A DNA stretch of 64,000 nt from Trichomonas vaginalis G3 (lineage: Eukaryota; Parabasalia; Trichomonadida; Trichomonadidae). Below the pieces are notes generated by a model. That model was not told the origin of the DNA and did no database searches. It was given only the letters and a program-made list of their open reading frames with translations. The DNA lies in the NCBI RefSeq assembly GCF_026262505.1, contig NC_067206.1, positions 6,042,879-6,106,878 on the forward strand, in the 5' to 3' direction. Within the stretch, counting starts at the first letter, position 1, and every line of letters starts with the position of its first letter. A program made the translations under genes and the position numbers. Shown in pieces: positions 30,001-40,128 of the stretch.

Positions 30001-30671
30001 ATGAGAAGACGTTTCACTAGTCAAAAGAACACTAACGCAAAAGCAGAGATTACGGTTGGTTATAACGTAAATGATGATAAATCACGAATTATTCAAAATG
30101 TTAAAGTTAATGTTAGCCCCGAATTAACAAGGTCAGCAACTCAACCAAATTTATTAACTCGTGACTTACCGAAGAATGAGGAGAATGAAGAAAACCATGA
30201 GAATGGAGACCCAATCATTTTATCTGAACCCGGTAAAGAACCCGTTGAAATTCCCACTTATCCAACATACCCCCCGCCTCTTTCATCAAACATCGAGAAC
30301 CCATATAAAATAGACATTAATTCTGAATTAATGAAATTTACCGTGATATAATAATTAATAATTATGATTCAATAATAAATTTAATTGACCAATCCGGTTT
30401 AATTATTTTACCTTATGAATCATTAATTCACATTATCGCCATTCTTTGTGATGTTCAAGATTCAGACGTTAAGATTCAATTTTTCATAGATGATGAGGTT
30501 TCATGCTGCGGAACAGTTGCAAAAATAAATCCTATAAAGGATATTAGCACAATTAAGATATCAAAGAACGGAACAACAACTGAACTTCATTTAACATATA
30601 ATGATATTTATAATAAAATAGTTGATGAATATAAAATATCACTTGAAAAATTCTTTGTTAAGGCTATTTAA
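30001..30671 (+). pseudogene. Outer orthologue of the 7561 gene (one frameshift)
   Basis: The first frame ends at 30351. A frame change near 30335 leads to a second part carrying NLIDQSGLIILPYESLIHII, VSCCGTVAK and YKISLEKFF, which pairs with the C-terminal half of 7561-8175. The Pro-rich linker (IPTYPTYPPPLSSN) lies before the break. Same place in gene order in both Mavericks, so it is a core gene of this lineage. Confidence 0.7.
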
Positions 30672-31147
30672 TATTCAAGCATTAACATTATCGAATAATA
30701 ATCCTTTGAATCATAATCAATAATAATTGACCTTTCACCGGTTTCTATCGTTTGTTTTATTTCTTTTTGTTCCCCACTATCCGGATCGGTCATTGTAATT
30801 GTTTTTGTTATAGTATCAGCTTTATCTTTAACTTCAATCTTTTTTCCATCGGGATATTTAAACCAAAATTCCAAAAATTCGATATTGTCAATCTGTTCAT
30901 ATTTTAATCTATCAATTACATTTTTAATACCATCTGAAAATCTTATGAAATGGTCATTATATGGGTTTGATTGAACTAAATTTGAATGAAGTGAAATATA
31001 ACCTGTTGATGAATATGACATTGACTCATATTTTTTGAAAACACTAAAATTTATAACATGAATGAATTTCTTATTCGTTGAATTTATGAATTCTTGAGGT
31101 AATCTTATTCTAGTTTTATTTATCACTGGAAAATAACGCTTTACCAT
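30668..31147 (-). CDS. Hypothetical Maverick protein (159 aa), MULE inserted at its start
   Basis: Intact ORF, tail-to-tail with 30001. The opening IRLPQEFINSTNKKFIHVIN resembles the strand pattern of penton-like proteins at 5374 and 20270, and WFKYPDGKK with a glutamate-rich end follows. Its ATG lies inside the 9-bp target duplication of the neighbouring MULE, so its promoter has been moved 956 bp away and it is probably silent. Confidence 0.55.
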   Translation of the reverse strand: MVKRYFPVINKTRIRLPQEFINSTNKKFIHVINFSVFKKYESMSYSSTGYISLHSNLVQSNPYNDHFIRFSDGIKNVIDRLKYEQIDNIEFLEFWFKYPDGKKIEVKDKADTITKTITMTDPDSGEQKEIKQTIETGERSIIIDYDSKDYYSIMLMLEY

Positions 31148-31291
31148 AGAGAAAGGGACAGACTAGCCCATTGTCACTTTTTAATTTAGCAAATGAACGC
31201 TTATGGAGTGGAGTTTTTGGGTAAATCTGATTTGCTTATACATGAAATAAAATCAAAAGAAACCATATTGGCATTATATTATGCAAAAATA

Positions 31292-31622
31292 AATGATCTT
31301 ACTTAGTACTTTTAAAGTTAATTTCAGAAAAAATTTGACACAATGGTATCTGGCACATACAAGTGGTGTACAACCAAAATATAAGTTGGTTTAAACATAT
31401 ATTGCTATATCTCATGATCTTACTTAGTACTTTTAAAGTTAATTTCAGAAAAAATTTGACACAATGGTATCCGGCACATACAAGTGGTGTACAACCAAAA
31501 TATAAGTTGGTTTAAACATATATTGCTATATCTCATGATCTTACTTAGTACTTTTAAAGTTAATTTCAGAAAAAATTTGACACAATGGTATCCGGCACAT
31601 ACAAGTGGTGTACAACCAAATC
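31292..31622 (+). repeat. Three tandem copies of a 121-bp unit inside the MULE
   Basis: Units start at 31292, 31414 and 31535 (ATGATCTTACTTAGTACTTT). They differ by single bases. The last unit runs into the coding fragment. Confidence 0.9.
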
Positions 31623-31891
31623 TTCGACTCGATGAACTTGTCATCGAGTTATATTCCAGTGTTGTTCCTTCATTCCTGATTAAGTTGCAAATTAAAGGTC
31701 TGGATTCAGAGAGAAGTGTTAAAGTTATCAAAAAAGTCACAAGAGATTTCGAAGAAATGACACAATTTAAAAAAGTCGAATGCATCAGTATGCTTGAAGC
31801 TGTTCAGAAAGGTCTGAAAAATGATACACTTGATCCCAACATTGTTTACTCAACATTAAAAATATTATTGCAAAGAAAACATTTGATTTAA
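31570..31891 (+). pseudogene. Captured host gene 3' fragment
   Basis: Open frame of about 105 codons to a stop at 31891, helical and alpha-solenoid-like (LDELVIELYSSVVPSFLIKL, RSVKVIKKVTRDFEEMTQF, LEAVQKGLKNDTLDPNIVYS). It has no start of its own. Codon and base use differ from the Maverick genes around it. Parent gene not recognised. Confidence 0.5.
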
Positions 31892-32132
31892 TAAACATTT
31901 AATTTATTATAATTAATTTTTTATTACAGTATAGTAAAAAATGCTATAAATAAATTATTATATTTTATTAAAATGTGACTTTTAATAGTAAGTGAATAAA
32001 ATAAATCAGGAATTGGGAAAGAAATAAGGTTAATTAAAAATAATGGAAATTACAAGTTTAAGGTTAATGAAAAAGTGACAATGGGCGAGTTTGTCCCCCA
32101 CTCCTTTACCATATTTTTAATCGTAATAAAAA

Positions 32133-32843
32133 ATGTCAATTATCAATATTATTTCGAATAATAACTGTGAATTAAATTTAACAGTTAGTGGAATTTATAA
32201 TGTTACTCTCGTTTCTGTGAGTGGTAAATTTAATCCCATTCTTTTAGACCCTTCAGATTATATATCATTTATTAAAGATGACCATGAAAAAACGTATGAT
32301 ATGTATATAAATAATGTGATAGTGAAATGGGATATTAACACGATTTTAAGTTATTTAAATGAATCATTTATTGTATGGTATGAAGAAAATTTTAAATCAA
32401 AACCTGATAAACTTTTTGAACTTGATGAAATAAATAACCTTATTAAATTCCCGCTGAAAATTAAATTTTGTACTCCTCATCTTCGTTCATTGTTGGGGAT
32501 ATTAAATTTTGAAAAAGATGTTGGGGATGTTTTGTATTCTGACACTGGTTCCAATTTCATTTTAATCAAATGTGATAAAGTTAATACCCCAATGAGATTT
32601 TCACATCAAACATTAGACCCTAACTCTTACCCATCAATACAAAACATTTTATCCATCAACTTAAACACATTTTCTTTATCATATCCGTTTCAATTATCCG
32701 GGAATTCATTTATTCTTCATTCAAAAGATTTATCAAATATTAAATTTAGAATAACTGACCTATTTGATTGTGATTTAAAATTTATGAATGAAATATTATG
32801 GCAATTTCAAATAGAGAAAATAGCTGATGAGATAACGGATTAA
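32133..32843 (+). CDS. Conserved Maverick protein (236 aa), intact version of 8402-9179
   Basis: Beta-rich looking protein with INNVIVKWDINTILSYLNES, LRSLLGILNFEKDVG and a C-terminal LHSKDLSNIKFRITDLFD. The inner Maverick has a broken copy placed, as here, next to the fibre gene, but on the opposite strand. Position beside the fibre suggests a fibre-base or vertex protein; this is inference. Intact, ATG 20 bp from the MULE duplication. Confidence 0.65.
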   Translation: MSIINIISNNNCELNLTVSGIYNVTLVSVSGKFNPILLDPSDYISFIKDDHEKTYDMYINNVIVKWDINTILSYLNESFIVWYEENFKSKPDKLFELDEINNLIKFPLKIKFCTPHLRSLLGILNFEKDVGDVLYSDTGSNFILIKCDKVNTPMRFSHQTLDPNSYPSIQNILSINLNTFSLSYPFQLSGNSFILHSKDLSNIKFRITDLFDCDLKFMNEILWQFQIEKIADEITD

Positions 32844-32867
32844 ATATTTATTTTTAAATCATAATAA

Positions 32868-34037
32868 ATGATTAAACAACAGCAACCGCAGCAACTTAAG
32901 GCACAAAGCACCCAGGTCCTTCAGACCATTACATACGCCATATATGCATATAATTCAAAGATGGCAGAACAAACGCAAATGTTGAAATATGGAGATTTGG
33001 AGATAGTATTGAAAAATGACCATTTCGAATTCGTTTGCAAAGGTGGTGCAGTGATATCAAATATAAAAGAAATTTTATTTATGAATTCAAAAATTAAAGG
33101 AATAACGGATGATATAACATCAATTCCACCAGAAGAACAGAGATATTACGCATTAAATGCATTTCCTAAAGTTTTGAAGATTGGAAGATTTAATTTAAAT
33201 GAGGAATTCATAAAAGGTTTCCTAAATGACATAATGAAGAAGGTGGATAAAAAATGTGGATAGTGAGTTAAATAAGAAGGCAAATTGGTTTATGTTGATG
33301 AAAAAGATAATGAAATTAAAGAAAAGGTTGAATGGTATCATGAATGGACAATTGAGACTTTTAAAGTTAAAGCTGATACAGGATGGGTTTCAGGATGTTT
33401 AGACCTTAAGGCAGATAAAACATATGTTAACGATGAGTTAGAGAAGAAGGCGGATAAGGAATGGACATCGGAGACTTTTAAAGTTAAAGCTGATACAGAA
33501 TGGGTTTCAGGATGTTTAGACCTTAAAGCAGATAAAACTTATGTTGATGAAAATTATTCAAAGAAGTCGGAAGTAAATGATGTGATTACAAGCATGAAAA
33601 ATGAAATACTTCAAACATTATATCCTGTTGGTTCTATTTATACATCAATGAATTCAACAAATCCAGCAAGTGTTTTAGGTTTTGGTGAATGGAAGCAGAT
33701 TGTAGACAAATTCTTATACTGTGCTAGATATTCAAAGACGGCAGGAGGTTCGAAGAAAATTAAAGAAGCAAACCTTCCACCGCACACTCATACAGGAACG
33801 ACAAACTTTTCTGGCGACCATAGACACTCATTAAGAGACCACCCATTATACAACTCAGACTATGAAGCTGGTTATGATGTTTTATCTCCAGCTTATAACG
33901 ATTCAACAAAAAAGACTTTTCGACAAACTGAACCAGGAGGAAATCATGTCCATACTTTCACAACAAATCCAACAGGTTTGGGTAAAGATTACATGCCACC
34001 ATTTATGACTATATTTGCATGGTACCGCATTCATTGA
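32868..34037 (+). pseudogene. Outer Maverick fibre with tail-collar C-terminus (frameshifted)
   Basis: N-terminal frame 32868-33263; two frame changes near 33255-33290; then open to 34037. The shaft has duplicated TFKVKADTGWVSGCLDLKAD / TFKVKADTEWVSGCLDLKAD units. The C-terminus has LYPVGSIYTSMNSTNPASVL, FGEWKQIVD, AGGSKKIKEANLPPHTHTG and DYMPPFMTIFAWYRIH, the phage tail-collar pattern. Much shorter than the inner fibre (about 390 versus 1175 codons). Confidence 0.8.
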
Positions 34038-34046
34038 ATGTGCTTG

Positions 34047-34070
34047 AGCCCAGACCTTTGGGTCAAGGCT
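34047..34070. repeat. Nested mini-hairpin after the fibre stop
   Basis: AGCC-ca-GACC-tttg-GGTC-aa-GGCT, just before the left edge of the KilA-N/primase insertion at about 34074. Could act as a terminator. Confidence 0.55.
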
Positions 34071-34193
34071 TACCGAATGAACTAAATATATTTTATGTCT
34101 GTAATTAATTAGGTAATGAAGTAGTGGATGAACTGTAGAAATAAATTTTTATCGTTAATGTTTACGTTAATGTTTTTAGGTTATTCAATAATT

Positions 34194-34291
34194 AATTATT
34201 TTTGAATAACTGATGAAGTCACCGGGTCACCAGGTCACCAGGTTATTCAACTTCTCTGAAAAAATGAGACAACATGACATTTTGACAACAG
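34194..34291 (+). repeat. Single iteron unit before KilA-N
   Basis: Same arms as the other units but with core GTCACCGG-GTCACCAG-GTCACCAG, the third core version in the window. Confidence 0.85.
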
Positions 34292-34370
34292 TGTCGGAAA
34301 TATGATGCAGTCCAAAAATAAAGTTAGTTTTATTTATTTTTATTTTTTTATTTTGTATGTAAGAACAGAA

Positions 34371-35033
34371 ATGTCAGTCGAAGCAAAAACATTCACGAAC
34401 AAATCTAATGGCGAAACATTCACAAAAGGCACTTATAATGGTATTGAAGTCTTACGTAGAGACAAGGATGGTTACATTAATGCAACAAATATGTGTCAGC
34501 AGTTTAGGAAAGACTTTAGAAAGTTGTTGGAAAATAAGTCCTGGGAAGAGTATTATAAGGCATTTTGTGAAGAATATAGCAACCGCCGGAATTCAGACGG
34601 TTGGTTTTTATACAAAATTCATGCAGGAATTCCTGATGAAATCAAACAGGTTAGAGGAACGTATGTAGACCCAAGACTTATAAACTATATAGCAATGTGG
34701 GCTTCTCCAAAATATTGCATAGCAGTTGGAAAAATTATGGACTCCATAGACAAGAAAGTTCATGAGAAGTTAGATGAAGAAGAACTCGAAGATACAGTAG
34801 AGAATACTAAACATTTGTTTGAAGAAGAAGTTAGAAAAATGTGTGAAAAACAATTAGAACACGAACGTGAGATATGTTATGGTTGTAGAGATTCTCCATA
34901 CGAACTAGACCAATGGGAACAAGAAGATTTAAAGAGAGAATTTAGAGAATATGAACTCGCTAAGATAGCATTAGAAACTGCAGAAAAGAAGTTAAAAGTT
35001 TGGGGTCGTTTTGTACAAAAATATTGTGAGTAA
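34371..35033 (+). CDS. KilA-N domain protein (220 aa)
   Basis: The start is placed at ATG 34371 (MSVEAKTFTNKSNGETF), after the tract AAATAAAGTTAGTTTTATTT. KilA-N motif: YNGIEVLRRDKDGYINATNM near residues 22-42 and RGTYVDPRLINYIAMWASPK near 95-115, then a Glu/Lys coiled coil and a CYGCRDSP motif. A DNA-binding protein of viruses and phages. Intact, unlike its inner relative at 16705. It lies between iteron units, so it could bind them (inference). Confidence 0.88.
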   Translation: MSVEAKTFTNKSNGETFTKGTYNGIEVLRRDKDGYINATNMCQQFRKDFRKLLENKSWEEYYKAFCEEYSNRRNSDGWFLYKIHAGIPDEIKQVRGTYVDPRLINYIAMWASPKYCIAVGKIMDSIDKKVHEKLDEEELEDTVENTKHLFEEEVRKMCEKQLEHEREICYGCRDSPYELDQWEQEDLKREFREYELAKIALETAEKKLKVWGRFVQKYCE

Positions 35034-35112
35034 ATGAACCATTTATTTTTGTCATAAATGACCAAAAATATATGTTTACGTTAATGTTTTTAGGTTATTC
35101 AATAATTAATTA

Positions 35113-35699
35113 TTTTTGAAGAACTGAAGGTGCTACCATGTTACCATGTGCTACCAGGTCATTCAACATCTCTGAAAAAATGAGACAACATGACATTTTG
35201 ACAACAACATAGGAGGAAGGCATTATGAATTATTTTGAAGAACTGAAGGTGCTACCATGTTACCATGTGCTACCAGGTCATTCAACATCTCTGAAAAATG
35301 AGACAACATGACATTTTGACAACAACATAGGAGGAAGGCATTTATGAATTATTTTGAAGAACTGAAGGTGCTACCATGTTACCATGTGCTACCAGGTCAT
35401 TCAACATCTCTGAAAAATGATGACAACATGACATTTTGACAACAACATAGGAGGAAGGCATTTATGAATTATTTTGAAGAACTGAAGGTGCTACCATGTT
35501 ACCATGTGCTACCAGGTCATTCAACATCTCTGAAAAAATGAGACAACATGACATTTTGACAACAACATAGGAGGAAGGCATTTATGAATTATTTTGAAGA
35601 ACTGAAGGTGCTACCATGTTACCATGTGCTACCAGGTCAATTAACATCTCTGAAAAAATGAGACAACATGACATTTTGACAACAACATAGGAGGAAGGC
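35113..35699 (+). repeat. Iteron array, 5 x 120 bp (right of KilA-N)
   Basis: Units begin at 35113, 35232, 35352, 35472 and 35592. Arms TTTTGAAGAACTGAAGG and CTCTGAAAAAATGAGACAAC; core GTGCTACCA-TGTTACCAT-GTGCTACCA. Inverted partner at 38098-38526. Confidence 0.92.
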
Positions 35700-35721
35700 A
35701 AAAATAAATTCAAATCATACT

Positions 35722-38033
35722 TTATAAAGCTTCATTTACAGGTATTTCATCGTCAGTAAATGAATCCTCATTATCGTTTGGTTCAACCTGTTTATATAAT
35801 CCTTTCATTTCTTCTTTCAAAACATAACACCATGTTTGTTTACCGTCTATTCTTCTATGTTTCCTATCACATTTATCCTTAATACTCATTTGGAAATTCT
35901 TGTCTTTCATGTCTGATGGTTTGCAGAATAGAGCATTTATCACACGTCATACCTACACACAATTCATCATAATGTGTATTTATCCATACATCTAAAGGAT
36001 TTGTTGATAATTCAATTAAATCTTGTTTGGCTTCAGTCATCGGAATGATTCGTACATTAAATGATGAAAGGTCATATTGCATAAAATACGTCAGTAAATT
36101 ATCATAAAATTCCTTTGTGCATGAATTCATCAAATTCTTGAAGTAATCAAATTGACCCTTAAATTTACCATTAACTCTTAAAACTACATATCTTCTGTCT
36201 CCAACTTCAATTTTGACAGGGTAGACGTTATTAGTTACGAAAATGAAGTTTGCAACGTTCTGGGCAGTTCTTCTGGGTTGATTCTTTTCATTAATTCTAA
36301 TCTCATTATCCGTTATAATTGATTTCAAAGCGTTGAAGTTTGCGAGTCTGTCTTCACCTACATTCTTGAGTTCATTAAGTACAAGAAACATTTTATTCTC
36401 AACTACTGAATTGAAATTACCCGTTAGCTCACTTATTTCAGTAATGTTTTTGCATGAATAACCAGCGAGAAGTTCAGAAATAATGTCTGTAAATCTGTTT
36501 TTACCTGTTCCCTGAAGTCCTTTCAAAATAATTGCTGTTTCATTCTTGATTCCAGGATGTTGAATCATTGATGCAATCCAGCCGAGAAGGTATTTATACA
36601 CTTCATCGTTATTATCACAAATGGCTTCTTTAATGAAATTCATAAACATCTCAATTTTTGAGTAATCAAGCTTTTCGAGAATGTTGTATTTATAACCTGA
36701 AACGTTGAGAAAACATCAGGGGAATCAGATTTAAAGCAAACACCCTTAACGGTTAATGAGGATAATTGATTTAATAGTACATCCCATGCTGTTATTGTTT
36801 TACCTTCTTCTTTAAATAATTTAATCATTTTAAGTGACTCTTTCATGTTTGATTGAAGAACGAATGATATTTGATTCATTTTGTTGTGGATATTATAGTC
36901 CTTTTGAATGAAATATTTGTTTCCACAATCTACAAAACGGATTACACGTGATAAATCCTCAATTACTTCAGAACTGTTTTTATACTGATGATTTTCAGCC
37001 TTGCGTCTAATATCTGTTATCAAAAACGAGTCATCAAGTTTGATATCAAATGTTATTTTTGGCTTACGTAATAAAGGCAAAACATATTCATCATAATATT
37101 CCTTTTGATATAGTTTTAGAATCTTCACCAAAACAAATGGAGAAGTCATTAAATGTGCATATCTACCACGTGCTTTTTCAAAATTACTTTTTGCATTTTC
37201 TGTTAAACTGCAGAAGTTATAAACGTTATCGTATGCTTCATTAATTAAATGATTAGGTAACGAATTAATTGCTTGAAACAGTGTGAATAATGTAACTTCT
37301 TTTTCTAAATTCATGTTTCCACCGTCATTATGTACTTCAAAATCACAGATGCCATCAACTATGCTCTGGGCAAGTTATCGTCAATGTTTACATCTTTGTT
37401 TTCATTCATTATACTCTTTATTTCTTCGTTCTTCTGTTCAACTCTTACCTTAATATTCAAATCATTTAATATATCATTCACTGTTCTGGTTAATGTTGAA
37501 TCATAACTTCCACGAATGAATGAGTATGTATTGATTGGTTCTGTTGCATTCTTGCGAACTCTTGAATCAGCCATAACTACTAAAGAACGCTTTGAATCAT
37601 CCATAGAAGTCATTATGTCAATATCATAATCATTGCAGGAATAACATTTAATCATTCTGTTCGAAATTGCATAGAAGAAATTAGTGTTGCAATAAATGTG
37701 AAGACCTCCTGAAGCGGTTTTAACGATAACATCTTTATCCGAAAGTTTTGATAAAATGTCTTTTCTAACTGTTTCTTTAAGTTCATCATTGTATGATTTA
37801 TTGATATCAACATCTATAATCGTTAAATTCGAAATTTTATTTACTAATAAAGCCATACCAGTTTTCCTTCCTCTTCCTCCATCGTATTTGAGGTAGTTAT
37901 GTAAATCAATCTTGTTTTCACCAATTCTTTCGTTGAGGGTTTTAGTTTCTGCCACAACTAATTCCTCAGCTAATGAATCAATAACGTTTTCATCAGAAAC
38001 GATATAGTTGCTGTTGTTGTTTGTTGCCGTCAT
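35722..38033 (-). pseudogene. AEP primase-D5/SF3 helicase (second copy, three frameshifts)
   Basis: Same protein as 17702-20034, transcribed the other way. The N-terminal frame (38033-37359) has LTIIDVDIN and the unbroken SGGLHIYCN primase motif. The next frame ends near 36690 and the helicase frame (36649-35879) has LKGLQGTGKNRF and FIFVTNN. Breaks are single-base losses near 37376 and 36697 and a change near 35940, all at sites where the other copy is intact. So each copy was damaged separately after duplication. Promoter tract AAATAAAGTTAGTTTTAAAA upstream, as in the other copy. Confidence 0.9.
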
Positions 38034-38097
38034 TTATATAGGAATAAAAAAATAAAAATAATTTTAAAACTAACTTTATTTTTGGACTGCATCATAT

Positions 38098-38526
38098 TTC
38101 CTATGTTGTTGTCAAAATGTCATGTTGTCTCATTTTTTCAGAGATGTTGAATGACCTGGTAGCACATGGTAACATGGTAGCACCTTCAGTTCTTCAAAAT
38201 AATTCATAAATGCCTTCCTCCTATGTTGTTGTCAAAATGTCATGTTGTCATCATTTTTCAGAGATGTTGAATGACCTGGTAGCACATGGTAACATGGTAG
38301 CACCTTCAGTTCTTCAAAATAATTCATAAATGCCTTCCTCCTATGTTGTTGTCAAAATGTCATGTTGTCTCATTTTTTCAGAGATGTTGAATGACCTGGT
38401 AGCACATGGTAACATGGTAGCACCTTCAGTTCTTCAAAATAATTCATAAATGCCTTCCTCCTATGTTGTTGTCAAAATGTCATGTTGTCATCATTTTTCA
38501 GAGATGTTGAATAACCTGGTAGCACC
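38098..38526 (-). repeat. Iteron array, 4 x 120 bp, inverted
   Basis: Reverse complement of the 35113 array (CCTGGTAGCACATGGTAACA core). Closes the cassette. Confidence 0.92.
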
Positions 38527-38532
38527 GAAAAA

Positions 38533-40038
38533 TTAAATATTATTTAAATATAATGGAGTAATAAAATAAATCGGAATTTCTATTAATTTATTGTTAACCT
38601 CAACTAATACATTACCGTTAATATATCTAACAAATTCAGCTATTGTGTCAAATCTTCGTCTTCTTTTTGTCATTGATTTATCAGTTTTTCCATAATCGAG
38701 ATGAATCAAAACTTTATCTCCTTGTTTAAAATTCATGAGCCCTGAATTAATTTGTTCACGTTTAACATCATTTAACCTTTCCATTTGCTTTCTAATATAT
38801 TCCCATTCTTTTGAAATATCATTTTTCATTTCCACCGGTTTCATGTTTATGGTTCTATGCCATGTATTATTGTAATAATATACTAACTGCTGTATGATGG
38901 AGTCATGATTTCCATCCCAGTATATCTGACCGTTAACTCCTAACACATCTCTAAGAGTTCTCATTACCGCATCAACTATTTTATTATGAAACGTATATGG
39001 AGAAGATGAGAAGTAAAAATTAATTTGTGGGAAATAATGAGCCATAGCTGCCTGAAATCCTTTATCACCATCACCCCTTATATTATCTACTCTTTCATGA
39101 TCTAGTAAGTATTGTATAGCTCTTCTTGTTTCCTGTTCTGTTTTCCCTTTCACCAGAATGCAATATAAATATCTAGTGTTAATGTTAATGGCAAATAAAT
39201 AAGTAACGTTTCCTTTTGAATATTCTAAATGATCGATTTCGTATGAATATGGATATGGTGCAAATGAAGGGCGACTAAATTTTTCCTTTAACGGTTGAAT
39301 TTTTGGGTCAATTGGTTTATTTAATATCTTGAAATCCTTTTTAAAATCTTTTTGCTTCTTTAATGTTTGAAATGGATATAATAAAGTGAATGATGAAGGA
39401 TTAACTGAAGGAGGAGGAGGTACTACTGTTGGAGGTTTTGGTGTTGCAAGTGATTTAATTTTATCTGCTTTGATTTTGGATTTCATTCCTCCTTTCATTA
39501 ATTCTGGATGTATTCTATTCATTTGTTTTAAATATACTGTATATAAAGGTTTGATATACTTTCCCGCTTCGAGTTTATGTTGAAGGATGAATTCCAAAAG
39601 TTGATCTTCATTTAAAAGTCGGGCTGAATATGGTTTAACTAATGAATCATAAATTAAAGCTTGTGCTTCATTTATGGTCTGAATGACCTGGGCGTTTTGC
39701 ACCTTTGTTTTTTGCGGCTCAGGATTATATAATTTATATAATTCATCAATATCTTCTTCTGTTAATACTTTATTTTTGAAATCTTTCAATTGTTTAAGTT
39801 GTGATTTAGTTTTTCCCTTTGTATATTCATTATTTTTAATTTTGTCTTTAATTTCAGAAATTATTTTATCATGATATTTCAAAATTTCATTTTTATAATA
39901 CGGATAATAATAATCCATATCATCACTCGTTATATTTTTATTATGTTTTTGGAGATATGATTTTAATTCATAATAAGTAAGAAAATTTTGATTAAGTACT
40001 AAATCATAAATTAAATTTTTTAAATCTACATTATCCAT
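38533..40038 (-). CDS. Outer Maverick integrase (501 aa)
   Basis: Retroviral-type integrase. A long helical N-terminal part (about 200 aa, unlike the inner integrase), a Pro-rich linker (KPPTVVPPPPSVNP), then the core: first Asp in YSYEIDHLEYSKGNV, second in IRGDGDKGF, and NKIVDAVMRTLRD where Asp stands at the place of the usual catalytic Glu. The C-terminal barrel (FKQGDKVLIHLDYG) is followed by KSMTKRRRRF. Intact ORF in a largely dead element. The domain extension suggests the two Mavericks are from different lineages. Confidence 0.88.
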   Translation of the reverse strand: MDNVDLKNLIYDLVLNQNFLTYYELKSYLQKHNKNITSDDMDYYYPYYKNEILKYHDKIISEIKDKIKNNEYTKGKTKSQLKQLKDFKNKVLTEEDIDELYKLYNPEPQKTKVQNAQVIQTINEAQALIYDSLVKPYSARLLNEDQLLEFILQHKLEAGKYIKPLYTVYLKQMNRIHPELMKGGMKSKIKADKIKSLATPKPPTVVPPPPSVNPSSFTLLYPFQTLKKQKDFKKDFKILNKPIDPKIQPLKEKFSRPSFAPYPYSYEIDHLEYSKGNVTYLFAININTRYLYCILVKGKTEQETRRAIQYLLDHERVDNIRGDGDKGFQAAMAHYFPQINFYFSSSPYTFHNKIVDAVMRTLRDVLGVNGQIYWDGNHDSIIQQLVYYYNNTWHRTINMKPVEMKNDISKEWEYIRKQMERLNDVKREQINSGLMNFKQGDKVLIHLDYGKTDKSMTKRRRRFDTIAEFVRYINGNVLVEVNNKLIEIPIYFITPLYLNNI

Positions 40039-40128
40039 TTATATAAAAATAAAATAAATGTTTTAAGGGCGCCCACCTCTTTGAATCGCATCATTAACGG
40101 TTCCTTTTGTCTCTTCTGTGGCATTTTA

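Larger units (their letters stand above)
31148..32103. mobile_element. Mutator-like element (non-autonomous, 956 bp) carrying a captured gene fragment
   Basis: Flanked by a perfect 9-bp duplication CTTTACCAT (31139-31147 and 32104-32112), the size typical of MULEs. Inverted ends: AGAGAAAGGGACAGACTAGC and, reversed from the right, GAGTGGGGGACAAACTCGCC, both followed by CCATTGTCACTTTTT. Inside are three 121-bp tandem copies and a gene fragment, with no transposase: Pack-MULE-like. Confidence 0.85.
34074..38527. mobile_element. KilA-N + primase-helicase cassette inserted in the outer Maverick
   Basis: Starts with a segment (GAATGAACTAAATATATTTT...) also found at 17288 in the inner Maverick beside its primase gene. 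It contains one iteron unit (34194-34291), KilA-N, a 5-unit iteron array, the primase gene and a 4-unit inverted array, and ends next to the integrase stop. It occupies a space between two convergent genes. No transposase seen. Right edge at about 38527. Confidence 0.7.

Noticed and set aside
40050-40128. 19-codon basic ORF between integrase and polymerase
   Set aside because: Too short and unsupported; contains a GGGCGCCC palindrome and may be only a spacer.
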